A DNA stretch of 64,000 bases, taken from contig NZ_PDFK01000009.1 in the NCBI RefSeq assembly GCF_002845985.1, positions 1 to 64,000 on the forward strand. The letters run 5' to 3'. The DNA comes from Lysinibacillus fusiformis. GTDB taxonomy: Bacteria > Bacillota > Bacilli > Bacillales_A > Planococcaceae. Below are positions 27,833 through 36,919 of the stretch, in pieces. The first letter of the stretch is position 1; each line of letters begins with the position of its first letter. Position numbers and translations under genes: made by a program. Below the pieces are notes generated by a model, which saw nothing but the letters and a program-made list of their open reading frames with translations, made no database searches and was not told the origin of the DNA.

Positions 27833-28696
27833 TTAAGGTTTTCGTTTTTTCCTTCCACCTATGGTTAAAACAACAATGCCACCTAGTAGCATTGCTAGAC
27901 CAAGCCAGGACACGATACTTAATTGTTCTCCAATGAAAAACACCCCAAGAATGGCAGCAGTTAATGGCTCTGCTAATGACAGTGTTACAGCTGAGGATGA
28001 ACTAATTTTTTGCAGACCATTTAAAAACAATAAATACGCCACGCTTGTACACATAATTCCCATGAATAGCATTGTCCATAAGTTATGTGTATTCCCTAAC
28101 CAAGCAAATCCATTTTCAAAAGAAAACGGCAGTAAAAATAACGTACAAATAGAGAATGTCATGGCGACTGCTGGCAATGCCTCTTCCTGTGCCATTAATT
28201 TTTTACTAATGTTTGTATAAAATGCAAAGGACACACCTGCACAAAGTGCTAGTGCAAATCCACCTATATGAACAGACTCGTCTCCATTATTCATAAATAA
28301 TAAAAGACATCCGATAATCGCCATCAGTGTAGCAAGTCCCCATACCACTGTCGGACGAGTTTTCCAAATAAGCCATTCTAAAACACCAGAAAATACTGGT
28401 GCACTACCAATTGTCGCAACTGTTCCAATGGCTACTCCTGTTAGAAGGATAGATGAAAAGAAAAGACCCTGGAAAAGAGCAATACTGGCTGCAGCTAAAA
28501 TCGTCCATTTCCATGACCATTTTCGAAAGTTAATTTTCCGTAATGAAATGGTAATGGCTAATAATAGACCGCCACCAATTGCAGAACGAATAGTGGCCAC
28601 TGCTATTGGAGATACCCCTTGATTTAAAAATGTTTGAGCTGTTCCTGTCATTCCCCATAGAATGGCTGCTAGTAATACCAACAACGGATTTAACAT
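27833..28696 (-). CDS. EamA-family (DMT) transporter
   Basis: A 287-residue protein with about ten hydrophobic helices in two EamA repeats (ILWGMTGTAQTFL at the start, GLAMLLGGIVVL near the end) and a very basic C-terminus (GGRKKRKP) on the cytoplasmic side. Probable metabolite exporter of unknown substrate. It resembles the protein at 4129-5022 only in family. It lies 76 bases upstream of the response-regulator start and may be read through into it. Confidence 0.82.
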   Translation of the reverse strand: MLNPLLVLLAAILWGMTGTAQTFLNQGVSPIAVATIRSAIGGGLLLAITISLRKINFRKWSWKWTILAAASIALFQGLFFSSILLTGVAIGTVATIGSAPVFSGVLEWLIWKTRPTVVWGLATLMAIIGCLLLFMNNGDESVHIGGFALALCAGVSFAFYTNISKKLMAQEEALPAVAMTFSICTLFLLPFSFENGFAWLGNTHNLWTMLFMGIMCTSVAYLLFLNGLQKISSSSAVTLSLAEPLTAAILGVFFIGEQLSIVSWLGLAMLLGGIVVLTIGGRKKRKP

Positions 28697-28852
28697 TTAT
28701 CAATTCATCCTCGCTTTATTACTTCATTAATACTAATAATACATATTTATCCAAAATCAAACAATTATCATTTTTACTTTTTCTTTCAATTAGCCTAGTA
28801 TGCTTTCTCAACAATGGCAGTTATAATATATACAGTAAAAGGAGCGAATCGT

Positions 28853-29083
28853 ATGTACAAAACAATTGCAGAGACAGCTGTTGATCTTGGTATGCCTGAG
28901 GATCAAATTATGCGTCTAGTTTATGAGGGGCGTATCCGTTCTGTTTACGATGGAGAACAAACCCTAATCAATAGCGGCCAATTTAGCACGTATTTTAAAC
29001 AATTGGAACGTATTAAAGAGGAAATCGAAATTTGGCGTTCTACCCCTATTCCAGAAGATATAGATGTGAAGGATGAAGATTAA
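28853..29083 (+). CDS. Small helix-turn-helix (excisionase/MerR-like) protein
   Basis: A 76-residue protein. Residues about 3-45 (TIAETAVDLGMPEDQIMRLVYEGRIRSV) look like a winged helix-turn-helix of the excisionase/MerR type, in which a helix pair is followed by a short beta wing. The C-terminal half is a charged helix (YFKQLERIKEEIEIW) and an acidic tail. AAAGGAG precedes the ATG at 28853 by nine bases; the longer in-frame start at 28814 has none. The target is unknown and no mobile element is nearby, so an excisionase role is not implied. Confidence 0.65.
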   Translation: MYKTIAETAVDLGMPEDQIMRLVYEGRIRSVYDGEQTLINSGQFSTYFKQLERIKEEIEIWRSTPIPEDIDVKDED

Positions 29084-29087
29084 AAAA

Positions 29088-29127
29088 ACCCACCATTCAT
29101 ACAATCGAACATTGTTGAGTGGCGGGT
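29088..29127. terminator. Bidirectional terminator
   Basis: acccaccattca (29088-29099) pairs with tgagtggcgggt (29116-29127) with mismatches, and acaat/attgt extend the stem. A-run before and T-rich/A-rich run after serve the convergent genes. Confidence 0.75.
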
Positions 29128-29147
29128 AATTTTAAAAAATAAGTTTA

Positions 29148-30134
29148 TTAGATTGTCACAACAAATCCTGCTCTTTTCCCAATGATTTCAGCATAGTCCT
29201 CTACCATGACACTCGCAGTTGGGTACATTCCTGCCCCAGGGCCAACTAATGTTAATGTCCCAATATAGTTAGTCTCTAACGCTACCGCGTTGAACACATC
29301 ATCAACGGGATAAAGTGGATGTTCTTTATCAACCAGTTGAGGACCAACTTTAGCGATAATTTTACCGTCAGCCCTTTTTTCCACTTCAGCGACATGGCGG
29401 TAACGCAGACCGTTTTCACACGCTTCACGGACTTGTTCAGCCGAAATGCTATCGATACCAATTACTTCTACATCAGCCCAATCTGGTTGCTCTCCGAAAG
29501 CTAAAGCACTTAAAATCATTAATTTTTTAAAGGCATCCTGACCAGAAATATCATTATATGGATCCGCCTCGGCATAGCCTAAACTTTGCGCCTCTTTTAA
29601 AGCTGTTTCGAATGACCAGCCTTGTGCACGCATTTTTGTTAAAATATAATTACATGTGCCATTCAGGACTCCTTGAATACGGCTCACATCATTAACAAGT
29701 AAAATATTTTTCATTGTTTTAATAACAGGTACGCCACCTGCAGTAGTTGCCTCATAGCCTACAAAAACACCATTTGCTTTTGCCAGATCCTGCAACTCTA
29801 AGCCTCGTTTAGCAAACATCACTTTGTTGGCTGTAACAACGTGACATTTATGCTCAACTGCTCTTTTTAAATAACTGTATGCAGGCTCTTCATTTACAAT
29901 CGCTTCAAACACAACCTGCATACCTGGCTCTGCTAAGACATCATCCATACTCGTCGTCATTAAATGCGCTGTACCTGGTACACGTTCACGACTAGCATCT
30001 GTCACTAAAATCTTTGCTACCTCTAATTCAATACCTAATTTATTTTTTAGCTCTTCTCGCTTTTCATTTAAAATATGATAGATCCCTTGACCCACCGTTC
30101 CAAATCCTAAAATCGCTGCCTTTATAGTTGCCAT
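29148..30134 (-). CDS. hom: Homoserine dehydrogenase, short form
   Basis: A 328-residue NAD(P)-dependent enzyme reducing aspartate semialdehyde to homoserine. It has an N-terminal Rossmann fold (AAILGFGTVGQGIY), the conserved TANKVMFAKRG segment, GVLNGTCNYILTKM, and catalytic Lys/Asp region YAEADPYNDISGQDAFKK. It ends soon after the catalytic domain, so the C-terminal ACT domain found in B. subtilis Hom (about 433 aa) is missing and threonine feedback through ACT is not expected. The ATG at 30134 has GGAGGG ten bases upstream. The frame stays open for 34 more codons to a TTG at 30236. Confidence 0.88.
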   Translation of the reverse strand: MATIKAAILGFGTVGQGIYHILNEKREELKNKLGIELEVAKILVTDASRERVPGTAHLMTTSMDDVLAEPGMQVVFEAIVNEEPAYSYLKRAVEHKCHVVTANKVMFAKRGLELQDLAKANGVFVGYEATTAGGVPVIKTMKNILLVNDVSRIQGVLNGTCNYILTKMRAQGWSFETALKEAQSLGYAEADPYNDISGQDAFKKLMILSALAFGEQPDWADVEVIGIDSISAEQVREACENGLRYRHVAEVEKRADGKIIAKVGPQLVDKEHPLYPVDDVFNAVALETNYIGTLTLVGPGAGMYPTASVMVEDYAEIIGKRAGFVVTI

Positions 30135-30560
30135 TTCTGTTATTCCCTCCAACTTACATTCCGCAGTTTCATCAAAGCTAATTTCTCCATGGGGTTGTGT
30201 CATGATAATTGGACACCCACCGCAAGCTTTAGCCAATTACTCTTCTTTGTACGAGTTTCGCTATTTTAGTATGTGTTGGAACACATACAAATTCAAATAA
30301 TTCTAAATTTATCTTAAAGAAAATTGTAACGCAAATACATACTTAGCACAAGAAAAATCTTTCTAGGAAGGACATTTGTTTTCTCTAGATGTGCAAAAGA
30401 AATCGGTTTCATTCCCTTTATTATACGTTTTTTTAGTTGATCTATAAGATTTGAACAAAAATTGACTATTTCCATTTAAATATATGAATGTCTTTCTTCT
30501 ATTATATATGTATGCTTGGACACCCATCATCTTGTTACTATTTTAATGACCTCTAAAGAA
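30135..30560 (-). other. Upstream region of hom, with open in-frame extension
   Basis: About 425 bases before hom. Nearest the gene, codons from a TTG at 30236 would encode MAKACGGCPIIMTQPHGE and more, in frame with hom, but the TTG has only a poor ribosome site. The word ttggacaccca occurs at 30209-30219 and again at 30517-30527. I looked for a T-box, S-box or lysine element and found none. Promoter not assigned. Confidence 0.35.
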
Positions 30561-30564
30561 AAAA

Positions 30565-30592
30565 CTCATTCCCTGTAGCAGCAGAGAATGAG
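30565..30592. terminator. Terminator after the 128-residue protein
   Basis: ctcattccctg (30565-30575) and cagagaatgag (30582-30592) form an 11-base stem with one mismatch; an A-run lies on the left, serving the minus-strand gene. Confidence 0.75.
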
Positions 30593-30611
30593 CTTTAATA
30601 TATGGGGGATT

Positions 30612-30998
30612 TCAACTTGCTTTTGAAAGCAATTGATAACGATAATGTGTTAAAGCTTGTTGAACAAGACTAATTTCTTCTTCTGTAAAATTTGGTATTG
30701 CATACGTACGTTCCACTAATTGAAATGTACCGTATTTTAAGTAAAGCTCTGTTGCAGGAAGTGCAATATGGCTCACACCGTAATGTTCATATGCCTCAAA
30801 AACTTCCTTTACAGTATAGCCCTCCTCTTCAGCCACAACATACTCTTGAAATGCTGTATGACCAAAGACTCGCTTCCATTTTTTATCGACTGATGTAAGT
30901 AAGTGTTGAATGGATTGATTGTTAACAAAGACATGACCTTCATTCAGCTCATAAATTAGATAGGATGCAATGTTTTGTGCACTATAGATATTACCCAT
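30612..30998 (-). CDS. Uncharacterised 128-residue protein
   Basis: A soluble alpha-rich protein starting MGNIYSAQNIASYLIYELNE, with a Glu/Val-rich middle (VVAEEEGYTVKEVFEAYEHYG). No membrane segment or metal motif is seen. The opening (helix of an IASYLIY type followed by a QSIQHLL segment) faintly recalls the Panacea/SocA antitoxin-like fold, which I do not press. AAGGAG lies eight bases before the ATG at 30998; a GTG nine bases earlier overlaps that site. It is a single gene with its own terminator. Confidence 0.6.
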   Translation of the reverse strand: MGNIYSAQNIASYLIYELNEGHVFVNNQSIQHLLTSVDKKWKRVFGHTAFQEYVVAEEEGYTVKEVFEAYEHYGVSHIALPATELYLKYGTFQLVERTYAIPNFTEEEISLVQQALTHYRYQLLSKAS

Positions 30999-31334
30999 TT
31001 TAAACACTCCTTTATCATCAGTTTTTTTGGAAGAGCAGTCACTGGCTATGCGACCACTCTTCTTCTATATATTCAAAAGTGGGGGGAGCACTTATGAAAA
31101 CATTTACCTTATAACAAGAATTTTCGTATTCTTAACTTATTCCCTAGTATATAACACGGAATTAATTAAGTCAATAATACACATAAAAATACTTGGTATT
31201 ATTTTTAAAAAAGTTCTGATAATTGATGAATTTTATACTTGGTTGATGTAGCAACGTTTGACGCAATGCCAAATGAGGCAATTCGAATGAGAAAATACGT
31301 AAACTCTACAACATCTTCCCTTGCGTTCTAAAAC
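30999..31334. other. Intergenic gap, nothing recognised
   Basis: 336 AT-rich bases between two minus-strand genes. A 74-codon frame on the plus strand (31027-31251) lacks a ribosome binding site and looks random. No promoter, hairpin with a T-run or RNA motif stands out. Confidence 0.3.
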
Positions 31335-32636
31335 TTAAGCTTCTACAGTTTGTTCAGTTGTTGTGGCAAGCGTAATGGCTTGTTCTAAATCAGCAATAAT
31401 ATCCTCTACTGCCTCTAAACCGATGGATAAGCGAATGAGCGACTCGGTTACGCCAGCTTGAATTAATTCATCTGTTGATAATTGCTGATGTGTAGTAGAT
31501 GCTGGGTGAATAATGAGCGATTTGGCATCCCCTACATTTGCTACATGTGAAAACAGCTTCACGCTATCAATTAGCTTTCGACCAGCCTCACGTCCACCTT
31601 TAATGCCAAATGTAAGCACAGAACCGAAGCCATTTTTCAAGTATTTTCTCGCCAAATCATGTGTCGCAAAATCTTCTAGGCCATTATAGTTTACATACTC
31701 CACAGATGGGTGGTTTCGTAAATATTCAGCAACCGCCAACGCATTTTCATTGTGTTTAGGGATACGCAAATGAAGCGTTTCTAAACCTTGTAGTAAATTA
31801 AACGCTGCGTCAGCACTTAATGTTGGACCGAAGTCACGTAACAACTGTACGCGTAGCTTCGTAGCAAAAGCAGCAGAAGCTGTATCAATTCCGTAACGTA
31901 ATCCATGGTAAGAAGCATCTGGTTCCGTAAATCCAGGGAATCGTCCACTAGTCCAATCAAACTTACCAGCGTCTACAACAACCCCACCTAAAGTTGTACC
32001 ATGACCACCTATCCATTTAGTCGCGGAGTGAACAACAATATCTGCACCGTATTCAATTGGTGTGGAACCATAAGGAGAAGCAAATGTACTATCGATAATT
32101 AATGGTAAACTGTTAGCATGTGCAATCTTAGCTACTGCTTCAATATCTAAAACTTTTAAGCTTGGATTACCATAAATTTCAGCGAAGACAGCTTTCGTTT
32201 TATCGGTAATCGCAGCCTTAAAATTCTCTGGGTTTGTTTCATCTACAAAAATTGTTTTAATGCCATACTTCGGTAATGTGTTAGCCAATAAATTATACGT
32301 ACCACCATATAAAGAACTACCTGCTACTATTTCATCGCCTGCTCCAGCTAGATTTAAAATGGAAAATGCGATAGCTGCTGCACCAGATGAAAGTGCTACT
32401 GCTGCTGTTCCACCTTCCAATAAGGCCACACGCTTTTCAAAAACATCCACTGTCGGATTTGTAATCCGTGTGTAAATGTTCCCCGCTTCCTCTAAGGCAA
32501 AAAGACGTTGCGCATGAGCAGTGTCCTTAAATACGAAAGCAGTTGAGCGATAGACAGGAACTGTTCTAGAGCCCGTCACTGGGTCTGGCTCTTGACCACC
32601 ATGTAACAGCAATGTTTCTGGTTTAAAATTTGTCAT
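31335..32636 (-). CDS. metY: O-acetylhomoserine sulfhydrylase (MetY)
   Basis: A 433-residue PLP enzyme of the Cys/Met metabolism family, converting O-acetylhomoserine and sulfide to homocysteine. The PLP lysine lies in VVHSATKWIGGHGTTLGG; other family features are YTRITNPTVDVFEKRVA and the long insert typical of MetY rather than MetB. The sole gene behind a SAM-I riboswitch with a good promoter, so expression should fall when S-adenosylmethionine is plentiful. The homoserine branch enzyme hom is 1.2 kb away on the same strand but separately transcribed. Confidence 0.9.
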   Translation of the reverse strand: MTNFKPETLLLHGGQEPDPVTGSRTVPVYRSTAFVFKDTAHAQRLFALEEAGNIYTRITNPTVDVFEKRVALLEGGTAAVALSSGAAAIAFSILNLAGAGDEIVAGSSLYGGTYNLLANTLPKYGIKTIFVDETNPENFKAAITDKTKAVFAEIYGNPSLKVLDIEAVAKIAHANSLPLIIDSTFASPYGSTPIEYGADIVVHSATKWIGGHGTTLGGVVVDAGKFDWTSGRFPGFTEPDASYHGLRYGIDTASAAFATKLRVQLLRDFGPTLSADAAFNLLQGLETLHLRIPKHNENALAVAEYLRNHPSVEYVNYNGLEDFATHDLARKYLKNGFGSVLTFGIKGGREAGRKLIDSVKLFSHVANVGDAKSLIIHPASTTHQQLSTDELIQAGVTESLIRLSIGLEAVEDIIADLEQAITLATTTEQTVEA

Positions 32637-32701
32637 TGTGTACCTCCAATTATTTTTTTACGATGGTACCGGAGATGAGGAGGATTTATGTGTAGAAAAC
32701 A

Positions 32702-32727
32702 AAACCCTCTCCTGTTAAGAAGAGGGT
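32702..32727 (-). terminator. Riboswitch-controlled attenuator
   Basis: On the minus strand aaccctct pairs with agagggtt (arms 32720-32727 and 32702-32709) followed by a TTTTGTTTT run. It lies directly after the SAM-I aptamer and before metY, as expected for the off-state terminator. Confidence 0.85.
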
Positions 32728-32748
32728 TGCGGTTGCAAGTTTTCCTCC

Positions 32749-32862
32749 CCTTATCTGCCAGATCCAAGTAAGAATCTGTAGGAATTAGCACCTTAGTAAG
32801 TTCATCACTTACTGGTTGCTGGGCATCATAGGGCCTATCCCTCCGCCGCTCTTGATAAGAGT
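32749..32862 (-). promoter_or_regulatory. SAM-I (S-box) riboswitch
   Basis: Read on the minus strand, the region shows the S-box core in order: CTTATCAAGAG at the P1 start, GGCGGAGGGA, GGCCCTATGATGCCCAGCAA, AAGGTGCTAATTCC, and GGCAGATAAG closing P1. Together with the downstream attenuator and metY, this is a clear SAM-binding transcriptional off switch. Confidence 0.95.
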
Positions 32863-32891
32863 ATGAGATTCAATTTCCATCGTTGTAACAC

Positions 32892-32920
32892 AGTATAAAC
32901 ATAGAGTTTTTTTCTGTCAA
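32892..32920 (-). promoter_or_regulatory. Sigma-A promoter of the metY riboswitch transcript
   Basis: On the minus strand TTGACA (32920-32915) and TATACT (32897-32892) are separated by exactly 17 bases, placing the transcript start about 25 bases before the riboswitch. Confidence 0.8.
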
Positions 32921-33016
32921 TATGTAAATTTTATTTTTTCCGAAACTTCTGTCAGCTCTTATACGTAATATGAACGCATACACTAATTTAGAAAAAAATT
33001 TGAAAGGAGTATTTTT

Positions 33017-33649
33017 ATGGTAAAAGCCGTGATCATTTTTCTCTTAGTTGGATATTTAATTGGCTGTATTCACGGCTCTAAAGTGGCACAATTTTTATCG
33101 GGGGTTGATTTAAAAAAAGCTGGCCATGGCAATGCAGGTGCCTCTAATGCTACACTTTCCCTCGGCTGGAAATATGGCGTTTTAGTAGCCCTAATCGATA
33201 TTGGCAAAGGCGTTGTAGCTATTATCGGTGCACACTTTTATTTAGCAGATGCTCCGCATTTAACCGAAGGAGAAATATGGCTCCTGACCTACATTATTGC
33301 TGCAGGGGTTATTTTGGGTCATAATTTCCCATTTTATATGGGCTTCAATGGTGGGAAAGGAACTGCCTCTATTATTGGAATTCTACTTGCTGTAGATTGG
33401 AAGATTGGTTTATTTGCACTTATTTTATTTGTCATTTTATCCTTTGCAACTAACTATTTAATTGTCGGTGTTCTAGAGTTTTATCTCGTTTTTTGTACGG
33501 CAACATATTTATGGATTCCTGGAATTGGCCCAACTATAATTGCTGTCCTTCTTTTTGGCATAGCTATTATCCTGCACATCGAAAATATCCAACGATTAGT
33601 GAAGGGTACAGAGCCTAAAGTAACGTCTGCATTTAAGAAAAAGAAATAA
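33017..33649 (+). CDS. PlsY-like membrane acyltransferase paralogue
   Basis: A 210-residue protein with about five to six membrane helices. The PlsY motifs are all recognisable but altered: HGNAGASNATL for the GSGNxGATN box, GHNFPFYMGFNGGKGTAS where FKGGKG is usual (Lys to Asn), and HIENIQRLVKGTEPK for HRENIxRLxxGxE. PlsY transfers an acyl group from acyl-phosphate to glycerol-3-phosphate. The changes suggest a paralogue with altered activity rather than the housekeeping enzyme. GAAAGGAG precedes the ATG. Confidence 0.72.
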   Translation: MVKAVIIFLLVGYLIGCIHGSKVAQFLSGVDLKKAGHGNAGASNATLSLGWKYGVLVALIDIGKGVVAIIGAHFYLADAPHLTEGEIWLLTYIIAAGVILGHNFPFYMGFNGGKGTASIIGILLAVDWKIGLFALILFVILSFATNYLIVGVLEFYLVFCTATYLWIPGIGPTIIAVLLFGIAIILHIENIQRLVKGTEPKVTSAFKKKK

Positions 33650-33845
33650 TATTACAATGGATATTTTTGTATTTTTTATGACCGTATATTTTCTCTTTAT
33701 CTACTTATATCGCTGTAAAAAGCAGCTATTCTGCATACTTATTTTTTTACAATAAAATAGACAAGTTCTTATCTTAATAAAACATTTTACTAACCGATGT
33801 TATGGATAATAATCGTCATATTTATCGTAGAAAGGATGAGAAAAT

Positions 33846-35327
33846 ATGTCTTCACCCAATCAAACAGCTACGAAACGGAATTTAAAGCCACTATGGATTG
33901 GCTTGGCCTTTGCTTTACTAATCATCATTACTTTTTTACCTAATAACGGTGACTTACCGATTGCTGGACAACGAGCTTTAGCCATCTTAGCATTCGCAGT
34001 CATCCTATGGGTAACAGAGGCCGTGTCCTATCCCGTTAGCTCAGCCATGATCATTGCACTTGTAACTGTTCTACTAGGGCTCGCTCCATCAATGGACGAT
34101 CCTGCTACAGAATTAGGAACTGCTGGCGCTTTAAAATTATCCTTAAGTGGATTTAGTAATTCCGCTGTCGCATTAGTAGCAGCAGCTCTTTTTTTAGCAG
34201 CAGCCATGCAAATTACCAACTTACATAAACGGCTTGCTCTCTGGATCCTTTCACTTGTAGGAACAAAAACAAAAGCTATCGTATTCGGCGCCATTTTAGT
34301 TTCTATAGCCCTCGCTTTTTTTGTTCCTTCTGCCACAGCACGTGCAGGCGCAGTCGTACCAATATTGCTAGGGATGGTCGCAGCATTTGGTTTACCACGC
34401 GATAGTCGACTCGCCGCTTTACTTGTTATTACTTCGGTACAAGCCGTTTCCATTTGGAATATCGGTATCAAGACAGCAGCAGCTCAAAATATGGTCGCTT
34501 TAAACTTTATTCAGGAACAATTTAATGTGGATATCTCCTGGGGTGCTTGGTTGCTCTATGCTGCCCCCTTCTCAATCATTATGTCTGTAGCTCTATTTTT
34601 CATTATGATCGCTTTAATTAAGCCTGAGACTAGCAATATCGAAGGTGGTAAAGAGGTCATCAAAAAACAGCTTTCAGAGCTTGGCCCATTGAAGGCTCCT
34701 GAAATTCGCTTAATCATAACATCAATCGTTTTGCTATTTTTCTGGGCAACTGAAGGGAAATTGCATCCCTTTGACACAACTACAGTCACAATTATTGCCA
34801 TCGCTATTTTATTAATGCCTAAAATCGGTGTTTATTCATGGAAGGAAGTTGAACCTCATATCCCGTGGGGGACAATTATCGTCTTTGCCGTAGGTATTAT
34901 GCTAGGAACCATTTTACTTAAGACGGAAGGTGCATCATGGTTATCCGATAAAGTATTTGGTTCACTTGGGCTAGATACGATGCCAATACTAGCAACCATC
35001 GCACTCGTAACATTATTTAATATTTTAATTCATTTAGGCTTTGCAAGTGCAACAAGCTTAGCCTCTGCACTGATACCTGTATTCATCGTACTAGCCTCTA
35101 CATTAACAACGAATGTTGATCAGGTTGGCTTTGTCATCGTGCAACAATTCGTCATAAGTTTTGGCTTCCTATTACCAATTAGCGCACCACAAAATATGCT
35201 TGCCTATGGGACAGGAGCATTTACAACAAAGGATTTCTTGAAATCTGGTATTCCATTAACGATTATCGGCTTCCTTCTAATTCTTCTGTTCTCAGCTACT
35301 TATTGGAAATGGATTGGATTATTATAA
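33846..35327 (+). CDS. DASS/SLC13-family anion symporter
   Basis: A 493-residue protein with 11-12 membrane helices. Two signature loops, PSATARAGAVVPI (about 160-172) and ASATSLASALIPVF (about 400-415), match the paired SNT-type sodium/substrate hairpins of the divalent anion:sodium symporters. It probably imports dicarboxylates such as succinate or malate, or possibly sulfate. GAAAGGATGAG lies before the ATG. It is convergent with a succinyl-CoA/acetate CoA-transferase, which would fit use of C4 acids. Confidence 0.82.
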   Translation: MSSPNQTATKRNLKPLWIGLAFALLIIITFLPNNGDLPIAGQRALAILAFAVILWVTEAVSYPVSSAMIIALVTVLLGLAPSMDDPATELGTAGALKLSLSGFSNSAVALVAAALFLAAAMQITNLHKRLALWILSLVGTKTKAIVFGAILVSIALAFFVPSATARAGAVVPILLGMVAAFGLPRDSRLAALLVITSVQAVSIWNIGIKTAAAQNMVALNFIQEQFNVDISWGAWLLYAAPFSIIMSVALFFIMIALIKPETSNIEGGKEVIKKQLSELGPLKAPEIRLIITSIVLLFFWATEGKLHPFDTTTVTIIAIAILLMPKIGVYSWKEVEPHIPWGTIIVFAVGIMLGTILLKTEGASWLSDKVFGSLGLDTMPILATIALVTLFNILIHLGFASATSLASALIPVFIVLASTLTTNVDQVGFVIVQQFVISFGFLLPISAPQNMLAYGTGAFTTKDFLKSGIPLTIIGFLLILLFSATYWKWIGLL

Positions 35328-35349
35328 AACTCTAATATGCTCACAACAA

Positions 35350-35383
35350 AAAGCCTTGAAGCACAATTGTCCTTCAAGGCTTT
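35350..35383. terminator. Bidirectional terminator
   Basis: Perfect 12-base arms (35350-35361 and 35372-35383, aaagccttgaag and its complement) between convergent genes. Confidence 0.88.
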
Positions 35384-35395
35384 AATGATGGTATT

Positions 35396-36919
35396 TTATT
35401 GTTTCGTAAACGCAGGGTCCTTCATTGTCCCACTTTTTGCATAATGAACATGCCATGACAGTGCTTTTTCTAGATCGTGTGGCGTATGATGTCCACCAGT
35501 CGCCTCATTGGCATCATTATAATACTGCCATAGTTGCTCACGATAATCGGGGTGTGCACAGTTATCAATGATAAGCGCCGCTCGCTCTTTCGGGGCAAGC
35601 CCACGTAAATCAGCTACACCCTGCTCAGTTACGATGACATCCACATCATGCTCAGTATGGTCCACATGTGAAACCATAGGGACAATACTTGAAATGTTGC
35701 CACCTTTAGCATACGATTTCGTCACAAAAATCCCTAGACGTGCATTACGTGCAAAGTCACCAGACCCTCCAATGCCATTCATCATCTTTGTACCAGAAAC
35801 ATGTGTTGAATTAACATTGCCGTATATATCAACTTCCAATGCTGTATTCACTGAAATAAGTCCGAGTCGACGAATAATTTCTGGTTGATTGGAAATTTCT
35901 TGTGGACGTAATACTAATTTATCAGCATACTTTTCAAAGTTCCCATAAACACGGTTTCCTACTTGCTCTGAAAGGGTAATAGAAGTAGCGGAAGCGAAAT
36001 TTACTTTCCCTGCATCGATTAATTCAAATACTGCATCCTGTAGAACTTCTGAATAAACTTCTAAGTTCTCGAACTCAGAATCTTTAAAGCCTAACAATAC
36101 GGCGTTTGCTACTGAGCCTACTCCTGATTGAATTGGTCGCAAGCTCGTTGTTAAGCGACCTACATTAATCTCTTCACGTAGGAAATTTAATAAATGATTC
36201 GCCATTACATCTGTCTCCTCATCAGCAGGAACAATTGTTGATGGCGCATCTAATATATCTGAAATAACGATGCCCTTTACTTTATCTAAATCTAGCGGAA
36301 TCCCAATTATACCAAGACGATCAGACACATTTTGCAAAGGAATTGGATCACGCTTACCTTGTGGCGCAGGTACGAAAATATCATGCACTCCCTCTAATGC
36401 ATCAAGCTGTGCTACATTTAATTCAATGATGATTTGGTCTGCTTCTTGTACAAAAATCGGAGAGTTACCAACTGAAGTTGTAGGAATTAATAAGCCGTCT
36501 TCTGTAATGGCAGCAGCTTCAATAATCGCAAAATCAATAGGACCTATAATACCTTGGCGAACAAGTTCAGCATTATGAGAAAGATGGGCATCTACAAATG
36601 TGATATCACCGCTATTGATTTTATTACGAATACCAGCATCTGCTTGGAAAGGGCCTCGTTTACGAATGACACCTGCTTCTGCTAAATATTGGTCTACTTC
36701 AGGACCAAGTGATGCACCTGTAAAGACATCTACTTGAAATTTCTCTTTTTTAGCTTTCTCTACAAGTGCAAGAGGTACGACTTTTACATCGCCAGCACGT
36801 GTGAATCCACTCATCCCTAATACCATACCATCTTTAATCCAAGATGCTGCTTCTTCTGCTGTTACAATCTTGCTCCGCAATTGTTCATGGCGAAGCTTTT
36901 TCGCTAACTTTTCTTCCAT
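35396..36919 (-). CDS. Acetyl-CoA hydrolase/succinyl-CoA:acetate CoA-transferase
   Basis: A 507-residue class I CoA-transferase, close to the usual length of AarC/Cat1-type succinate CoA-transferases. The likely catalytic Glu lies in NTALEVDIYGNVNSTH. Glycine-rich loops GIGGSGDFARNARLG and the C-terminal VTEQGVADLRGLAPKERA are family features. It moves CoA between acetyl-CoA and succinate, or hydrolyses acetyl-CoA. It is a single gene. Confidence 0.85.
   Translation of the reverse strand: MEEKLAKKLRHEQLRSKIVTAEEAASWIKDGMVLGMSGFTRAGDVKVVPLALVEKAKKEKFQVDVFTGASLGPEVDQYLAEAGVIRKRGPFQADAGIRNKINSGDITFVDAHLSHNAELVRQGIIGPIDFAIIEAAAITEDGLLIPTTSVGNSPIFVQEADQIIIELNVAQLDALEGVHDIFVPAPQGKRDPIPLQNVSDRLGIIGIPLDLDKVKGIVISDILDAPSTIVPADEETDVMANHLLNFLREEINVGRLTTSLRPIQSGVGSVANAVLLGFKDSEFENLEVYSEVLQDAVFELIDAGKVNFASATSITLSEQVGNRVYGNFEKYADKLVLRPQEISNQPEIIRRLGLISVNTALEVDIYGNVNSTHVSGTKMMNGIGGSGDFARNARLGIFVTKSYAKGGNISSIVPMVSHVDHTEHDVDVIVTEQGVADLRGLAPKERAALIIDNCAHPDYREQLWQYYNDANEATGGHHTPHDLEKALSWHVHYAKSGTMKDPAFTKQ

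Noticed and set aside
30135-30560. T-box, S-box or lysine riboswitch before hom
   Set aside because: None of the diagnostic core sequences was found on the minus strand.
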